Assembly: GCA_035507035.1 (NCBI GenBank)
Contig: DATJOJ010000035.1
Coordinates: 186,001 to 250,000 of the forward strand
Source of the DNA: DATJOJ01 sp035507035
GTDB taxonomy: Bacteria; Acidobacteriota; Terriglobia; Terriglobales; Acidobacteriaceae
DNA: 64,000 nucleotides
Direction of reading: 5' to 3'
This document shows positions 42,566-49,850 of the stretch, piece after piece. Positions within the stretch are counted from its first letter, which is position 1; every line of letters starts with the position of its first letter. The notes beneath the pieces were generated by a model, which did not search any database, had not been told where the DNA came from, and was given only the letters and a program-made list of their open reading frames with translations. The position numbers and the translations under genes were made by a program.

Positions 42566-43312
42566 GTGCTCCGAAACTGGTCCGCGATTTCGTCGATCTT
42601 GATTTTGTTCTCGATCGCCGCTGCGCAGCAACAGCCGCAGGTCAAAGTAAATGTCTTGAATGTTTGCGCACCGTCCGCCGAAGAGCAGGCAGAGATTGCT
42701 GCCGCGCTAGCTCATATACCCAAGCAAGCCTCCTTTACCCAGGATTTTGAAATCGATCGCGGGCGTTCACTACTCGATCAGACTCCCGACTTCTTACAAA
42801 ATGGACAGAAAACGGCGGGCGACTCCGGCACGGCGGACTGGGTGCGGATCCGCCGCGAATTTCCGGCGTCGAGTTTCTTGGCCAGCGTGCAATATTCTTT
42901 CAGCCATGACGCCAGCAGCATGATTGAAACCCTGGTGTTTCGCGTCCGCGATCCCAAAGACGTGCTCGAGGTCGCGATCGAGGACAGCGCTTCTGCGGTG
43001 ACTACGCCGGCGAATATGTTGGCGACGGACACGCCTGCATCGCGCGTTAAGCTGGAGCGCTTTGGAAAGTCATCGATTGTGCTGGCCCGTTGCTCGGGTA
43101 CCGCCGATACGCCGCCGCCGGACCAGAGCGCTTACGAGCCATTGTTCCAGAGCGCATCCACGGCTATGACCACCTATCGCAACCTGCTCAATGTGCGACA
43201 GACGGTACCCGACGAGTTGGCGCGGATTAGCTCGATCGACGGCGGGCGGGCGCCGGTGAGAGCCAGGAAGCCGATACCGGTACGCAAGCCGTCGCCGTTG
43301 AACCCAAACTGA
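42566..43312 (+). CDS. Secreted protein of unknown function
   Basis: A 248-residue protein starting at GTG. The leader (LRNWSAISSILILFSIAAAQ) is a typical signal peptide. The mature part has VKVNVLNVCAPSAEEQAEIA, then TQDFEIDRGRSLL, a WVRIRREFPASSFLASVQYS segment and MIETLVFRVRDPKDVLEVAI, with a mix of strands and helices, and a basic proline-rich tail. No family is recognised. The reading frame is open for ~240 codons upstream on the antisense strand of the oxidoreductase, but that part is not credible as protein. A leaderless promoter fits the chosen start. Confidence 0.65.
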   Translation: MLRNWSAISSILILFSIAAAQQQPQVKVNVLNVCAPSAEEQAEIAAALAHIPKQASFTQDFEIDRGRSLLDQTPDFLQNGQKTAGDSGTADWVRIRREFPASSFLASVQYSFSHDASSMIETLVFRVRDPKDVLEVAIEDSASAVTTPANMLATDTPASRVKLERFGKSSIVLARCSGTADTPPPDQSAYEPLFQSASTAMTTYRNLLNVRQTVPDELARISSIDGGRAPVRARKPIPVRKPSPLNPN

Positions 43313-43338
43313 GAACCAGGCAATCTAATCTCTTTTCT

Positions 43339-44271
43339 ATGGAAAACCTCCGCAACGTCGTCATCATCGGCTCCGGTTGCGCCGGCCACACGGCCGCGCT
43401 GTACACCGCTCGAGCCAACCTGAAGCCCCTAGTCATCGAAGGTCACGAACCCGGCGGCCAGCTCTCACTTACCACGCTCGTCGAAAATTTCCCGGGTTTT
43501 CCCGAGGGCATTCAGGGCCCGGAGCTGATCGACAACATGCGTAAGCAGGCTTCTCGCTTTGGCGCCGAGTATCAGCTCGGCCACGTGACCAGCGCCGATC
43601 TCAGCGAGCGCCCTTTTAAACTGCACGTCAGCCACCAGGTGATTCACACTCGCACGCTAATCATTGCCAGCGGGGCATCGGCGCGCTGGCTGGGCTTGCC
43701 GCACGAGCAGCAGTTGATCGGGCATGGCGTTTCTTCTTGCGCTACCTGCGACGGATTCTTCTTTTCCGGCAAGGAAATCGTTGTCATCGGTGGCGGCGAT
43801 TCCGCGATGGAAGAGGCCACTTTTCTCACTCGTTTCGCAACCAAAGTTACCATCATTCACCGCCGCGATCAGTTTCGCGCTTCGAAAATCATGCTGGATC
43901 GCGCCCAACAGAACGAAAAAATTCATTTTCTTACCGATACCGTTGTAGAGGACGTTTACGACAGCAACAAAAAAGAAGTAACCGGTTTGAAGTTGCGCAA
44001 CGTGAAGACCGGCAAGGTTTGGGATTTCCCCACCAGCGCCTTGTTCCTGGGGATCGGCCACATCCCGAATGCGAAGATTTTCGAAGGACAATTGGACATG
44101 GACCAGGACGGCTATTTGAAGACAACCCAGAATGTTCATACGCGCGTCCATGGTGTTTATGCCTGCGGCGACGTGCAGGACCGGCGTTATCGCCAAGCGA
44201 TCACTGCCGCCGGGTCAGGCTGCATGGCCGCGCTGGAAGCAGAGAAATTCTTAGAAGAGCACGGCCGCTAA
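43339..44271 (+). CDS. trxB: Thioredoxin reductase
   Basis: A 310-residue NADPH-dependent flavoenzyme of the TrxB fold. FAD-binding GSGCAGHTAALYTA (11-24) opens the protein. The redox-active disulfide is C134/C137 in SSCATCDGFFF. The NADPH site is VVIGGGDSAMEEATFL and HRRDQFRASKIML. The C-terminal GVYACGDVQDRRYRQAITAA contacts FAD. It reduces thioredoxin. It is followed after 16 bp by a UBP zinc-finger gene and then a CDGSH gene. Confidence 0.95.
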   Translation: MENLRNVVIIGSGCAGHTAALYTARANLKPLVIEGHEPGGQLSLTTLVENFPGFPEGIQGPELIDNMRKQASRFGAEYQLGHVTSADLSERPFKLHVSHQVIHTRTLIIASGASARWLGLPHEQQLIGHGVSSCATCDGFFFSGKEIVVIGGGDSAMEEATFLTRFATKVTIIHRRDQFRASKIMLDRAQQNEKIHFLTDTVVEDVYDSNKKEVTGLKLRNVKTGKVWDFPTSALFLGIGHIPNAKIFEGQLDMDQDGYLKTTQNVHTRVHGVYACGDVQDRRYRQAITAAGSGCMAALEAEKFLEEHGR

Positions 44272-44287
44272 TCGTCAGGAGAAGAAC

Positions 44288-44551
44288 ATGGCTCATACGG
44301 AAGCTTGTCCTCATGTAAAGGAAATTCGCAAGGTCACGCCCAGCGGCAAGGGCTGCAAGGAATGTTTGGAAATGGGCGACACCTGGGTCCATCTACGCGA
44401 ATGCCTGGTTTGCGGTCACGTCGGATGCTGCGACTCGTCCAAAAACAAGCACGCCACAAAACACTTCCACCAAACCAATCATCCGGTCATGCGATCGTTT
44501 GAGCCGGGAGAAGATTGGAGGTGGTGCTATGTGGACGAGATCTACATTTAG
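44288..44551 (+). CDS. UBP-type zinc-finger protein
   Basis: An 87-residue protein made almost entirely of a ZnF-UBP domain. The metal ligands are spread across CPHV, KGCKECLEMGDTW, RECLVCGHVGCCDSS and the His-rich HATKHFHQTNHP. In eukaryotes this domain binds the free Gly-Gly tail of ubiquitin. Bacterial versions are found beside redox genes and have no proven ligand. A sulfur-carrier protein with a GG near its tail is encoded elsewhere in the window; a link is only a thought. CAGGAGAAG precedes the ATG; trxB is just upstream. Confidence 0.88.
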   Translation: MAHTEACPHVKEIRKVTPSGKGCKECLEMGDTWVHLRECLVCGHVGCCDSSKNKHATKHFHQTNHPVMRSFEPGEDWRWCYVDEIYI

Positions 44552-44592
44552 CGCCAACTCGTCTGCGCAATGTCGGTTAAGATAACCACCTT

Positions 44593-45240
44593 ATGAAGCT
44601 GCACGTATACCAAGGTAAGAAAATCATCGTTACCTACGACGCCCAGCGGTGTATTCACGCCCGGGAATGTGTGCATGGCGCACCTGAAGTGTTCGATGTC
44701 AACGCCAAGCCCTGGGTGGATCCCGACAAAGCGGATGCCAAAACCATTGCCTCCGTGATTCAGCACTGCCCCACGGGAGCGTTGCATTATCAGGCCGAAG
44801 ACTCCAAGCTCGCCGAACGCCCCGATCCTTCCAATAGCGTGACCACAATGGCCCACGGCCCGTTGTATGTACGCGGGAGTCTCAATGTTGTCACCGAAGA
44901 TGGCCAGGCGATTCTGTCCGATACCCGCATGGCGCTCTGCCGGTGCGGTGCCTCCAAGAACAAACCGCTCTGCGATAATGCTCACTTTGCCATCGCTTTC
45001 GAGGACGAAGGTATGGCTGCACCAGGAGAAAAGGCCACCGCAGAAATGGCGACATCCGGGAAGTTGAACCTGGTTCCAACCACGAACGGCCCGCTGCATT
45101 TGCAGGGACAAGTCACGATTCGTAACGCCGAAGGGCAAGTGATCTTTGAAGGCACGGACACATGGTTGTGCCGCTGCGGGGGTTCGGCAACCAAGCCATT
45201 TTGTGATGGCACGCACCAACGCATCGGTTTCCAAGGCTAG
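44593..45240 (+). CDS. Iron-sulfur protein with Fer4_19-type domain and two CDGSH motifs
   Basis: A 215-residue protein with three predicted cluster sites. Residues 1-65 (HVYQGKKIIVTYDAQRCIHA, QHCPTGALHYQ) match the divergent 4Fe-4S mono-cluster domain (Fer4_19). Two CDGSH-type sites follow: CRCGASKNKPLCDNAHF (about 116-132) and CRCGGSATKPFCDGTHQ (about 195-211), each with three Cys and one His to hold a [2Fe-2S] cluster. Such proteins are linked to redox sensing or iron homeostasis. No partner enzyme is known here. It lies 41 bp after the UBP gene on the same strand. Confidence 0.9.
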   Translation: MKLHVYQGKKIIVTYDAQRCIHARECVHGAPEVFDVNAKPWVDPDKADAKTIASVIQHCPTGALHYQAEDSKLAERPDPSNSVTTMAHGPLYVRGSLNVVTEDGQAILSDTRMALCRCGASKNKPLCDNAHFAIAFEDEGMAAPGEKATAEMATSGKLNLVPTTNGPLHLQGQVTIRNAEGQVIFEGTDTWLCRCGGSATKPFCDGTHQRIGFQG

Positions 45241-45256
45241 TTCTGGACTTCCGCGA

Positions 45257-45272
45257 CGTGATCGCCATCACA
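45257..45272 (+). promoter_or_regulatory. CRP/FNR-like palindromic operator candidate
   Basis: CGTGA-TCGCCA-TCACA differs from the TGTGA-N6-TCACA consensus at one base. It lies ~97 bp before the proline dehydrogenase start. No regulator gene of this family is in the window. Confidence 0.35.
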
Positions 45273-45368
45273 TCTCAAACCCTGCCCGGTTGTGATAAAA
45301 CGTTCTGTGCACTTCATGAGCACTGTCAGCATTCATAACTTCCATCTTGTTGTGAATTCGGATTTGCC

Positions 45369-46292
45369 GTGCTAAGGGCGCTCTTCATTTATCTTTCGGA
45401 GAGCCGCCGCCTGCGGGCATTCGCCGAAAATTCCTTCGGCCAGAAGTTTTCCGCCCGTTTTGTTGCCGGCAATCAAGTGGATGATGCGCTTCGCGTCACG
45501 CGCGCGGTCAACGACACTGGCCTGAGCGTTTCCGTCGACAATCTCGGAGAAAATGTCACTAATGTTGACGAGGCCCGCGCCAGCGCTGTGCTTTATCACC
45601 AGCTTCTCGACGACATCGCCTCCCAAAAGCTCAACGCCAACATCAGTCTCAAGCTGACCCATATGGGATTGGATGTTGACCAAAAGCTGGCTTACGATCA
45701 GGTCTCAGCGCTGGTTGCCAAAGCCGCGGGCATGAATCCGAAGAATTTTGTGCGTGTGGATATGGAAGGTTCGGCGTATACCCAGCGCACGCTGGATTTC
45801 GTTCACGAACTGCATCGCCGGCCAGGCCATCAGGGTTGCGTCGGCGCGGTGATTCAGGCGTATATGCGGCGCTCCGAGGCTGATATCGAAAAGCTGTTGT
45901 CGGAGAGCATTCGCATTCGGCTGTGTAAAGGCGCTTACAAAGAACCGCCAGACATCGCCTTTCAGAAGAAATCGGAAGTAGACGCCAACTACGTCAAGCT
46001 GATGAAAATTCTCATGAAAAGCCAGGTCTATCACGGCCTGGCCACCCACGATGAGAAGATCATCAACCAAGCGAAGACTTTCGCTCTGCAGGAAAAAATC
46101 TCTCGCGACTCCTTTGAGTTCCAGATGCTCTACGGCATCCGCCGCGACTTGCAGCAGAAATTGGCTAAAGATGGGTGGCGCATGAGGGTCTACATTCCCT
46201 TCGGAACCGAGTGGTATCCGTATCTTATGCGGCGCTTGGCGGAACGCCCGGCCAATGTCCTATTCCTCGCCAAAAACCTGCTGCGAAAGTAA
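45369..46292 (+). CDS. Proline dehydrogenase
   Basis: A 307-residue flavoenzyme that oxidises proline to pyrroline-5-carboxylate at the membrane. The beta-alpha barrel shows VSVDNLGENVTN, ISLKLTHMGLDVD, NFVRVDMEGSAYTQRTLDFV, CVGAVIQAYMRRSEADIEKL, RLCKGAYKEPPDIAF and VYHGLATHDEKIINQ, and ends with PFGTEWYPYLMRRLAERPAN. This is the monofunctional form; no P5C dehydrogenase follows directly, though an ALDH gene is elsewhere in the window. The start is GTG. A CRP-like palindrome lies upstream. Confidence 0.93.
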   Translation: MLRALFIYLSESRRLRAFAENSFGQKFSARFVAGNQVDDALRVTRAVNDTGLSVSVDNLGENVTNVDEARASAVLYHQLLDDIASQKLNANISLKLTHMGLDVDQKLAYDQVSALVAKAAGMNPKNFVRVDMEGSAYTQRTLDFVHELHRRPGHQGCVGAVIQAYMRRSEADIEKLLSESIRIRLCKGAYKEPPDIAFQKKSEVDANYVKLMKILMKSQVYHGLATHDEKIINQAKTFALQEKISRDSFEFQMLYGIRRDLQQKLAKDGWRMRVYIPFGTEWYPYLMRRLAERPANVLFLAKNLLRK

Positions 46293-46326
46293 CTTCCGGC
46301 TCCGAGAATTTGCCTACCTTTCTTGC

Positions 46327-46332
46327 TACCAT
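46327..46332 (+). promoter_or_regulatory. Extended -10 box TGCTACCAT for a leaderless mRNA
   Basis: TG-C-TACCAT ends 6 bp before the GTG at 46339 inside the intergenic stretch after proline dehydrogenase. No SD spacing is available for the GTG. Confidence 0.4.
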
Positions 46333-46338
46333 GAAGGA

Positions 46339-47193
46339 GTGAGGTACGACAGTCAAAATAGCTTAGCCGAGACCTTTGCCGCTCTGGTCGGTCCTGAGAT
46401 CGCAGATGAGAATGTCGACCTGCTGCGCGCCGCGTTGACCATCGCGCGCACCGAATACCCCGATCTGGATTGCGACGCGTACGTCGCTCGCGTGGATGAG
46501 CTTGCCCGCACCGCCGAGGCGCGCATTAGCGAGATCGGAGACGCCGGGCAGACCATCGCCGCGCTGAATCATGTGCTCTTCACCGAGGCCGGATTGCGCG
46601 GAAATCGCGAAAACTATTACGATCCTCGCAATTCGTTTCTGAACGATGTCCTCGACCGTCGCCTCGGAATTCCAATCACATTGGCCGTGCTCTATATGGA
46701 AGTCGGCCGCCGGTTGGGGTTCCCATTGTTTGGCGTGGGCATGCCCGGCCATTTTTTGTTGAAGCACTATGACATCGACGGCAAAGAAACGCTGATTGAT
46801 TGCTTCAACGGCGGCGATATTCTTAGTGCGCAGGACTGCCAGCAGAGACTGGATGAAATCTATTCCGGGCAGATGACGCTGCGGCCGGAGTTTTTATTCG
46901 CCGTCAGCCGCCGCCAGATTCTGACTCGCATTTTGAACAATCTCAAGACCATCTACATGGCCGCGCGCAATTTTCGCAAGACGCTGCCGCTGATTGATCT
47001 GGTGCTGGTGATTTATCCACGTTCGCCGGAAGACGTAAAACAGCGTGCCACGCTGCGTTACAGTCTTGGCCAAAACAAGGGCGCCGCCGAGGATCTGGAA
47101 AGTTATTTGAAGATGTCTCCCGATGCCTCCGACGCGGACGAGATTCGCCAAACCGCTCTCTCCATCCGGCGAATGCTAGCCTTGATGAACTAG
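46339..47193 (+). CDS. SirB1-type transglutaminase-like/TPR protein
   Basis: A 284-residue protein of the SirB1 family: a degenerate transglutaminase-like domain (about 75-170: RENYYDPRNSFLNDVLDRRL, GIPITLAVLYMEVGRRLGFP, GVGMPGHFLLKHYD) and C-terminal TPR-like helices (about 185-284, RILNNLKTIYMAARNFRKTL). Its function is unknown in most bacteria. The reading frame is open to 46255, overlapping proline dehydrogenase, but the family N-terminus begins about at the GTG at 46339, with a promoter-like box next to it. Confidence 0.85.
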   Translation: MRYDSQNSLAETFAALVGPEIADENVDLLRAALTIARTEYPDLDCDAYVARVDELARTAEARISEIGDAGQTIAALNHVLFTEAGLRGNRENYYDPRNSFLNDVLDRRLGIPITLAVLYMEVGRRLGFPLFGVGMPGHFLLKHYDIDGKETLIDCFNGGDILSAQDCQQRLDEIYSGQMTLRPEFLFAVSRRQILTRILNNLKTIYMAARNFRKTLPLIDLVLVIYPRSPEDVKQRATLRYSLGQNKGAAEDLESYLKMSPDASDADEIRQTALSIRRMLALMN

Positions 47194-47214
47194 GATCGAA
47201 TCTCCTAAATTCAT

Positions 47215-47233
47215 CGAGCGTGCTGCACGCTCG
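47215..47233. terminator. Short inverted repeat between convergent genes
   Basis: CGAGCGTGC and GCACGCTCG with one base between, a near-perfect palindrome 21 bp after the SirB1-type stop. There is no U tract, so termination function is weakly supported. Confidence 0.35.
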
Positions 47234-47334
47234 CATATAGGCTCGTCTGTCTCAAGGCAACTCCCCGGCGCAACGAGAACCAATCGTGTAGTACCTCGCG
47301 ATGAATGGATCCGGGCTTTCGGTGAAAAGTGAAG

Positions 47335-49722
47335 TTACTGTGGCAGCCCAATCTTCCGCATCAGATCAGCGTATCGCGGATCCGAGCGCAGCGGGTCCAG
47401 CGCAGGATAGCGGATGCCCATGGTCAATTCATCATCGTCAGTTGCGAGCGCCTTTTGCAGATACTGAAATGCCCTTTCGTGATCTCCCGCCAACGTCAGT
47501 GCAGCAGCCAGGTCAGCGATCACGTCGCCGCCGTGCTCATTCGCTGCCTGAAGTGCCTGCGCGTATCCGTGAGCGTCACCGCTCCAGGAGCCAGTAGTAG
47601 AAAATCCGGACTTTTGGAACTCCCTGACAGCTTCTGGAAAATTGCCGGTGGTGGCGTAAAGCATCGACAGTTTGTAGTGGGCTGGCGAAAAGTTTGGATC
47701 GCGCTCGAGCGTCTTACTAAATTGCGCCAGGGCCTCCGGATATCGATGCGACACCATCAACGCCGCTGCATAGTTTGTGTTCACGATCGACGAGAGCGGA
47801 TCCAGCGAGAGCGCCGTGCGAAGCTCTGCTAAGGCTTCGTCAAATCGCTTTTCCGGAAGGAGGTAGCCGAAGCCATAGAAATAATGCGCGGTCGCGTCGT
47901 TGGGATTGAGGTCCAGAGCACGATGGAATTCCGCTTCCGCCTCATCCCACTTCCACAGCATGCAGAGCGTCAGGCCGCGGGCCGTGTGAGCCTCGGGCAA
48001 TGAGTCGTCCAATTGCAGGGCTTTTCGCGTGGCCTCATCGGCCATCACGTGAGCTTGCGACCACGGGATGCCGTCCACATAGCTCGGAATTACGTTGTAC
48101 GTGCTGGCAAGCCCCGTGTAGGCCAGGGCATAGTTGGGGTCCGCCGCGATCGCCTGTTGAAACAGGTCGATACTTTTCTTTAGACCCTCCGGCGTCCGTC
48201 CATACCACAGCTGTCTTCCCTCGAGATACAGACGATAGGCTTCCGGATTCGTGGTTCCAGCTTTGCCCAGGCGTTGCTGCTCAGCCCCATTGAGACGGAT
48301 TCGCAAGCCGCCCGAGATGTCGCGCGCAATGTCGCCTTGTAGCTCGGTGATGTCGGCTAGCTTGCGTTCATAACGCGAGCCCCACAGTTCCGTACCGTCA
48401 GCCGTGTTTACGAGGTCGGCTTGCACGCCCACTTCGTCGCCATGCTGAGTGATGCGTCCGAGCAGCAATGCACTCACACCAAGCTCTTGGCCGATTTTCT
48501 GCGGATCGTCTTCTTTGCCCTTGAAGCGGAACACCGTACTTCGCGCCATCACCTTGGTATTCGGCAGTTGCGAAAGGGAACTGATCAGGCTCTCGGTGAG
48601 ACCGTCGCTGAGGTATTCATTGTTGGGATCGTTGGTGGCGTTGACGAACGGTAGCACGGCAATCGAGCTGACCTTTTGCGTGACCGATTTTCCATGCAAG
48701 AAAAACGCGACCGCAGCGGCGGCAGCGATTAGCAAGATCGCAACCGCGCCGATCATCAAATAAGCTCGCGATCGGTCCGGAGCGGCCGCCACCGAAGCCG
48801 ATGAAATCAGGCCTGAGCTTGCTGCTTCCACCCCCACCGCTCCTGACCTCGAACTGGAAACAAGATCGCGCTTCAGACGTGCCAAGTCGGTTCGCAGATC
48901 GGCCGCACTCTGATACCGCAAATTGCGGTCTTTTTCCAGCGCCTTGTTGATGATCCTTTCCAGTTCGGGCGGAAGATCCGGGTTTAGTCGCGTCGGTGGA
49001 GCCGGGGCGCGCTCCAGAATGGCGTTAAAGATAACTGCAGAGCTCTCGCCGCGAAATGGCAACGTGCCAGTCGCCATCTCGTAGAGCACCGCGCCAAAAG
49101 AAAACAAATCTGTGCGGGCATCCAACTCTTTCGCCCGAGCCTGCTCGGGCGACATGTAGCTTACCGTGCCAACGGTCGATCCGGCTTGCGTCAAATGTTG
49201 ATCGTCGATGGTGCGGGTTTGCAGGTTATCCGATGTAGCCACGTTGCCCGCCGGAGTCACTTTCGCCAACCCAAAATCCAAAACTTTCGCGTGGTCCCGC
49301 TTCGTGACAAAAATGTTGGCAGGTTTGATATCGCGATGAACGATTCCCGCCGAATGCGCGGCATCCAGCGCATCGGCAATTTCAATCGCCAGCGAGAGAG
49401 CCTCCTCCATATCCAACGGCTGCCCGGCGATCTTTTGCTTCAACGTCTGACCTTCCAGAAGTTCCATCACGATGAAGGAATGCCCTTCATGGCGGCCAAT
49501 CTCATGGATCGTACAGATATTCGGATGATTCAGGGCCGATGCAGCCCTCGCCTCGCGACGAAAGCGCTCGAGCGATTGCGGGTCCTGCGCGAGATCTTCC
49601 GGGAGAAATTTCAGTGCAACGAAGCGGCCCAACTCAAGATCTTCGGCCTTATAAACGACACCCATCCCGCCTCCGCCAAGCTTTTCCACCATGCGGTAAT
49701 GCGAGATGGTTTGGCCAATCAT
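47335..49722 (-). CDS. Membrane Ser/Thr protein kinase with TPR repeats
   Basis: A 795-residue receptor-like kinase. The kinase domain (8-285) has the glycine loop LGGGGMGVVYKA, ATP lysine K38, HRDIKPANIF (D131), DFGLAKV (D149) and the SPEQA end of the activation segment. One transmembrane helix lies at ~321-343. Outside is a FlgO-like domain (SSIAVLPFVNATNDPNNEYL, then LGVSALLLGRITQHGDEVGV), found in TPR kinases and adenylate cyclases, and then a run of TPRs (about 500-780: LYLEGRQLWYGRTPEGLKKS, AIAADPNYALAYTGLAS). This layout is common in Acidobacteria. It is divergent from a second kinase 128 bp away. Confidence 0.93.
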   Translation of the reverse strand: MIGQTISHYRMVEKLGGGGMGVVYKAEDLELGRFVALKFLPEDLAQDPQSLERFRREARAASALNHPNICTIHEIGRHEGHSFIVMELLEGQTLKQKIAGQPLDMEEALSLAIEIADALDAAHSAGIVHRDIKPANIFVTKRDHAKVLDFGLAKVTPAGNVATSDNLQTRTIDDQHLTQAGSTVGTVSYMSPEQARAKELDARTDLFSFGAVLYEMATGTLPFRGESSAVIFNAILERAPAPPTRLNPDLPPELERIINKALEKDRNLRYQSAADLRTDLARLKRDLVSSSRSGAVGVEAASSGLISSASVAAAPDRSRAYLMIGAVAILLIAAAAAVAFFLHGKSVTQKVSSIAVLPFVNATNDPNNEYLSDGLTESLISSLSQLPNTKVMARSTVFRFKGKEDDPQKIGQELGVSALLLGRITQHGDEVGVQADLVNTADGTELWGSRYERKLADITELQGDIARDISGGLRIRLNGAEQQRLGKAGTTNPEAYRLYLEGRQLWYGRTPEGLKKSIDLFQQAIAADPNYALAYTGLASTYNVIPSYVDGIPWSQAHVMADEATRKALQLDDSLPEAHTARGLTLCMLWKWDEAEAEFHRALDLNPNDATAHYFYGFGYLLPEKRFDEALAELRTALSLDPLSSIVNTNYAAALMVSHRYPEALAQFSKTLERDPNFSPAHYKLSMLYATTGNFPEAVREFQKSGFSTTGSWSGDAHGYAQALQAANEHGGDVIADLAAALTLAGDHERAFQYLQKALATDDDELTMGIRYPALDPLRSDPRYADLMRKIGLPQ

Positions 49723-49833
49723 GCGACCCGCAATGGTAGGCGGGCTGGCGGGGACAAGTCAACGCTGGCTTTGAGTTGGTTTCTGCCGCAGTGAAAGGCC
49801 AGCGCAGCAGTAGATCAGCCTTTTTGGACACAG

Positions 49834-49839
49834 TATAAT
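49834..49839 (+). promoter_or_regulatory. -10 box TATAAT before the second kinase gene
   Basis: A perfect TATAAT 11 bp before the ATG of the propeller kinase, giving a leader of about five bases. A GAAAGGC...GCCTTTTT inverted pair lies just upstream. Confidence 0.45.
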
Positions 49840-49850
49840 CACGCGCACAG

